A DNA stretch of 36,250 nt from Mesorhizobium tianshanense (GTDB taxonomy: Bacteria; Pseudomonadota; Alphaproteobacteria; Rhizobiales; Rhizobiaceae). Location of the stretch: positions 1 to 36,250 of the forward strand of contig NZ_VLKT01000063.1 in assembly GCF_007830515.1 (NCBI RefSeq), given 5' to 3'. Made by a program: the position numbers and the translations under genes. Shown in pieces: positions 34,607 to 36,250 of the stretch; the stretch's first letter is position 1; every line of letters begins with the position of its first letter. The notes under the pieces are model-generated. The model was given only the letters and a program-made list of their open reading frames with translations, was not told where the DNA came from and searched no databases.

Positions 34607-34837
34607 CTAACACCTACATTTCTCCGGCATTTCGGCGATGCATTCCTCGAGACGCTCCAGGCGGAACTTCGCATTGCGAAGTTCGTGTCCGGCTTCGAAA
34701 CGCCGATGGCGCCCCATAGGTGTGGTCGCCATGAGGTCGCGCTCCAGTTCGGCTATGCGCGCACGCACCTGCCGAGCCTCGTCCTGACGCAACGCTTTGA
34801 TCCATCCACGCCCGCGCACCGGTCTTCCTGCCAACAC
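34607..34837 (-). CDS. small hypothetical protein, helical
   Basis: A 76-residue charged protein. EARQVRARIAELERDL and ELRNAKFRLERLEECIAEM have heptad-like spacing that could form a coiled coil. No family recognised. It may be a fragment; the region around it is degenerate. Confidence 0.3.
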   Translation of the reverse strand: MLAGRPVRGRGWIKALRQDEARQVRARIAELERDLMATTPMGRHRRFEAGHELRNAKFRLERLEECIAEMPEKCRC

Positions 34838-34965
34838 CCCAAAACCATGCGGCGCTATGCCACCGAGACCCTAATTTCCGGCAAGCCGAAACGCTCTAAA
34901 TTTAACATCCGCTAATCTAAGTCTAGTCGCATCGGCATCGCCGTCGGCGTTGGCGGCTTGACGCG

Positions 34966-35265
34966 CGCATCGACAACCGCAAATCGCGTGATGCGTTCGG
35001 CGGCAAGCCACGCATGCTCGACGCCGAGTAGGTGGCGGAAATCACCGGACACCCGGTTGGAGGCGTTTGCCCCTTCGGCCTCGCCTCGCCACTGCCGGTC
35101 TATTGCGATGTGTCGCTGCGCGCCTACGATCAAGTGGTGCCGGCGCCCGGGGAAGCCAATGCAGCGGTAAGGGCGCCAAATGGTGCGACACTGCCAAGAT
35201 GCCGGACCTGCGGCGGATGCAATAATCGACTGACAGCGATGAGCGGCAGCGCCAAAGCGCAGTGA
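34966..35265 (+). pseudogene. YbaK/ProX-type aminoacyl-tRNA deacylase remnant
   Basis: RIDNRKSRDAFGGKPRMLDAE, an in-frame TAG at 35029, then AEITGHPVGGVCPFGLASPL and PVYCDVSLRAYDQVVPAPGEANAAVR, the C-terminal two-thirds of a YbaK-domain editing protein. The N-terminus is missing and the frame shifts again near 35170, where GAKWCDTAKM continues in another frame. Confidence 0.75.
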
Positions 35266-35272
35266 CAGGCCG

Positions 35273-35629
35273 TTAAGCGCCGGGCAGCGTACCTTTCGCC
35301 GACATCTCGAAGACATCGAGCAGGATGGCCAGCCCGACGCCGCATGCGGTCAGGATGAGGCCGGCCATGAAGATGCGGTTGGCGCGTTCGTAGATGGGTC
35401 GGCGCAGCGAACTCATGTCGAGCAGCATGGACAGCGCCCGCATCTGCAACGCGATGCCGACCAGGATTGGCACAACGGCGAACAGGTCGTAGAGCCGCCA
35501 TGGCACGGGGTTCGCCGCCCAATGCGTGACGAAGCCGAGCGAAAAGGCAAGCAGGATGCCCACGACGGTGATTGTGCCGTTGCGGAAAATCGTCTCGATC
35601 AGCTCTTCCTTCGGATCGTGCTCGTCCAA
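35273..35629 (-). CDS. small integral membrane protein, unknown function
   Basis: 118 residues with three hydrophobic segments: TITVVGILLAFSLGFVTHW (about 19-37), LFAVVPILVGIALQM (about 49-63) and IFMAGLILTACGVGLAILLDVF (about 86-107). The N-terminus MDEHDPKEEL is acidic and probably cytoplasmic. The start is TTG at 35629 behind GGGGAGGG at good distance, which supports translation. No family identified. Intact within a degenerate neighbourhood, close to two transposase fragments. Confidence 0.7.
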   Translation of the reverse strand: MDEHDPKEELIETIFRNGTITVVGILLAFSLGFVTHWAANPVPWRLYDLFAVVPILVGIALQMRALSMLLDMSSLRRPIYERANRIFMAGLILTACGVGLAILLDVFEMSAKGTLPGA

Positions 35630-35768
35630 GCGTCCCTCCCCTCCCTCAGCGTAGCAGGCCTTTGCACAGTTTGAGACTGAGCTCTCAGGAAATCCCCGTA
35701 CATCGCCGCCAATTAGTCAAGAGACCTTCGGAGATTCTGGCAAAGCGAACCGGTGGCTGCGCAGGGAA

Positions 35769-35938
35769 TTAGCGGAACTGGGCGGTGAAACGCCGTTGAC
35801 TTTGGCACAGACTGAGACCTGCGATCGGGGCCTTGTGCCCTATCGCCCCATATGGGCGCTCCTCGTTGTAGTATCTGCGCCAATCCTCCAACTTTTCGAA
35901 CCTCTTTGGCCTGACTCGCGCCAGATACCTAGCCTGAA
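35769..35938 (-). pseudogene. IS3-family transposase C-terminal fragment
   Basis: FEKLEDWRRYYNEERPYGAIGHKAPI is the conserved C-terminal end (around the last DDE region) of IS3-family transposases; the frame stops at 35769. The upstream part of the gene is missing where the IS1380 element begins. Confidence 0.75.
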
Positions 35939-36038
35939 AAATTCACGGCGGGTTGGCGGATGTGGTTCAAGCCGTTGAAATGACCTAGGATTTGGTTGCT
36001 AAGGCCGATCCGAATCATTTCCGGAGACCACACCCGCC

Positions 36039-36250
36039 ATGAATGATCTTACGCTGCCGCTGAGCGGCTTGTCATCAGTGGGCGGCAAGTCCGTCGTCGC
36101 CCGTTTCGACGGCGGCATGCTGTCGTCGGACAGTGGCGTTCTGGCTCTAGCAGAGGTGGAGAAACGACTGCGGGTGGCCGACCGTCTGGCGCGCTGCATC
36201 GATGATCCGCGCAGCCCGGACCAGGTCATCCACAACTTTGCAGATATGAT
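36039..36250 (+). CDS. IS1380-family transposase, N-terminal part (cut by window edge)
   Basis: The first 70 residues: MNDLTLPLSGL then VVARFDGGMLSSDSGVLALAEVEKRL, VADRLARCIDDPRSPDQVIH. The xFDGGxLSSDxGVLxL block with the first DDE aspartate is characteristic of IS1380 transposases. GGAG precedes the ATG at a rather long spacing. The left terminal repeat should lie around 35930-36000, but I could not fix it without the right end. Confidence 0.85.
   Translation, partial: MNDLTLPLSGLSSVGGKSVVARFDGGMLSSDSGVLALAEVEKRLRVADRLARCIDDPRSPDQVIHNFADM

Overview
The window looks like a stretch of a Mesorhizobium (Rhizobiales, Alphaproteobacteria) symbiosis island, an integrative and conjugative element of the ICEMlSym type. 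The assignment rests on gene content read from the sequence: dctA under a sigma-54 promoter, a LuxR/LuxI pair next to a DUF6499/DUF2285 gene split by a +1 frameshift (the FseA/msi172-msi171 arrangement known from M. loti R7A), nadABC plus bioBFDAZ plus pan genes, a NifA-type promoter, and many insertion-sequence remnants. No database search was possible, so the genus is an inference.

Layout. 1-887: 5' part of dctA (minus), with a -24/-12 promoter and a DctD-like site behind it. 1568-2701: M24-family peptidase. 2702-3918: decayed DNA with a strong hairpin. 3919-7401 (minus): traR, a lux/tra box, traI, the frameshifted fseA, a terminator and a phytanoyl-CoA-dioxygenase-like gene. 7556-9250 (minus): panC and a frameshifted panB. 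9424-18931 (plus): nrtR, an NrtR-type operator, nadA-nadB-nadC and bioB-F-D-A-Z, almost all joined by stop/start overlaps. 18989-19072: a 27-codon panD stub. 19103-19858: a periplasmic alpha-carbonic anhydrase. 20248-21612 (minus): hemN.

21745-24141 holds an IS6-family transposase remnant cut in two by a 1,931-bp IS5-family element. The IS5 element has matching terminal inverted repeats and a TA duplication, and carries a nitronate monooxygenase gene as passenger. 24382-26166: a NifA upstream site, a consensus sigma-54 promoter, two possible small ORFs and a porin. 26362-27018: a DUF1796 protein. 28411-32463: a shortened ArsR/SahR-like regulator followed by glyA, metK and adenosine kinase, a one-carbon/SAM-cycle cluster. 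32464 to the end is mostly graveyard: AbiEii, MocR and YbaK remnants, one intact small membrane protein, an IS3 transposase tail and the start of an IS1380 transposase.

How it fits together. The element supplies cofactors (NAD, biotin, formerly pantothenate), methyl-group metabolism and dicarboxylate uptake, all useful during nodule life, and carries its own cell-density switch for excision and transfer. The pantothenate genes are decaying (panB frameshifted, panD truncated), while nad and bio look intact. The most interesting items are the FseA +1 frameshift, the passenger-carrying IS, the NifA/sigma-54 promoter in front of unannotated small ORFs and a porin, and the NrtR operator at nadA.
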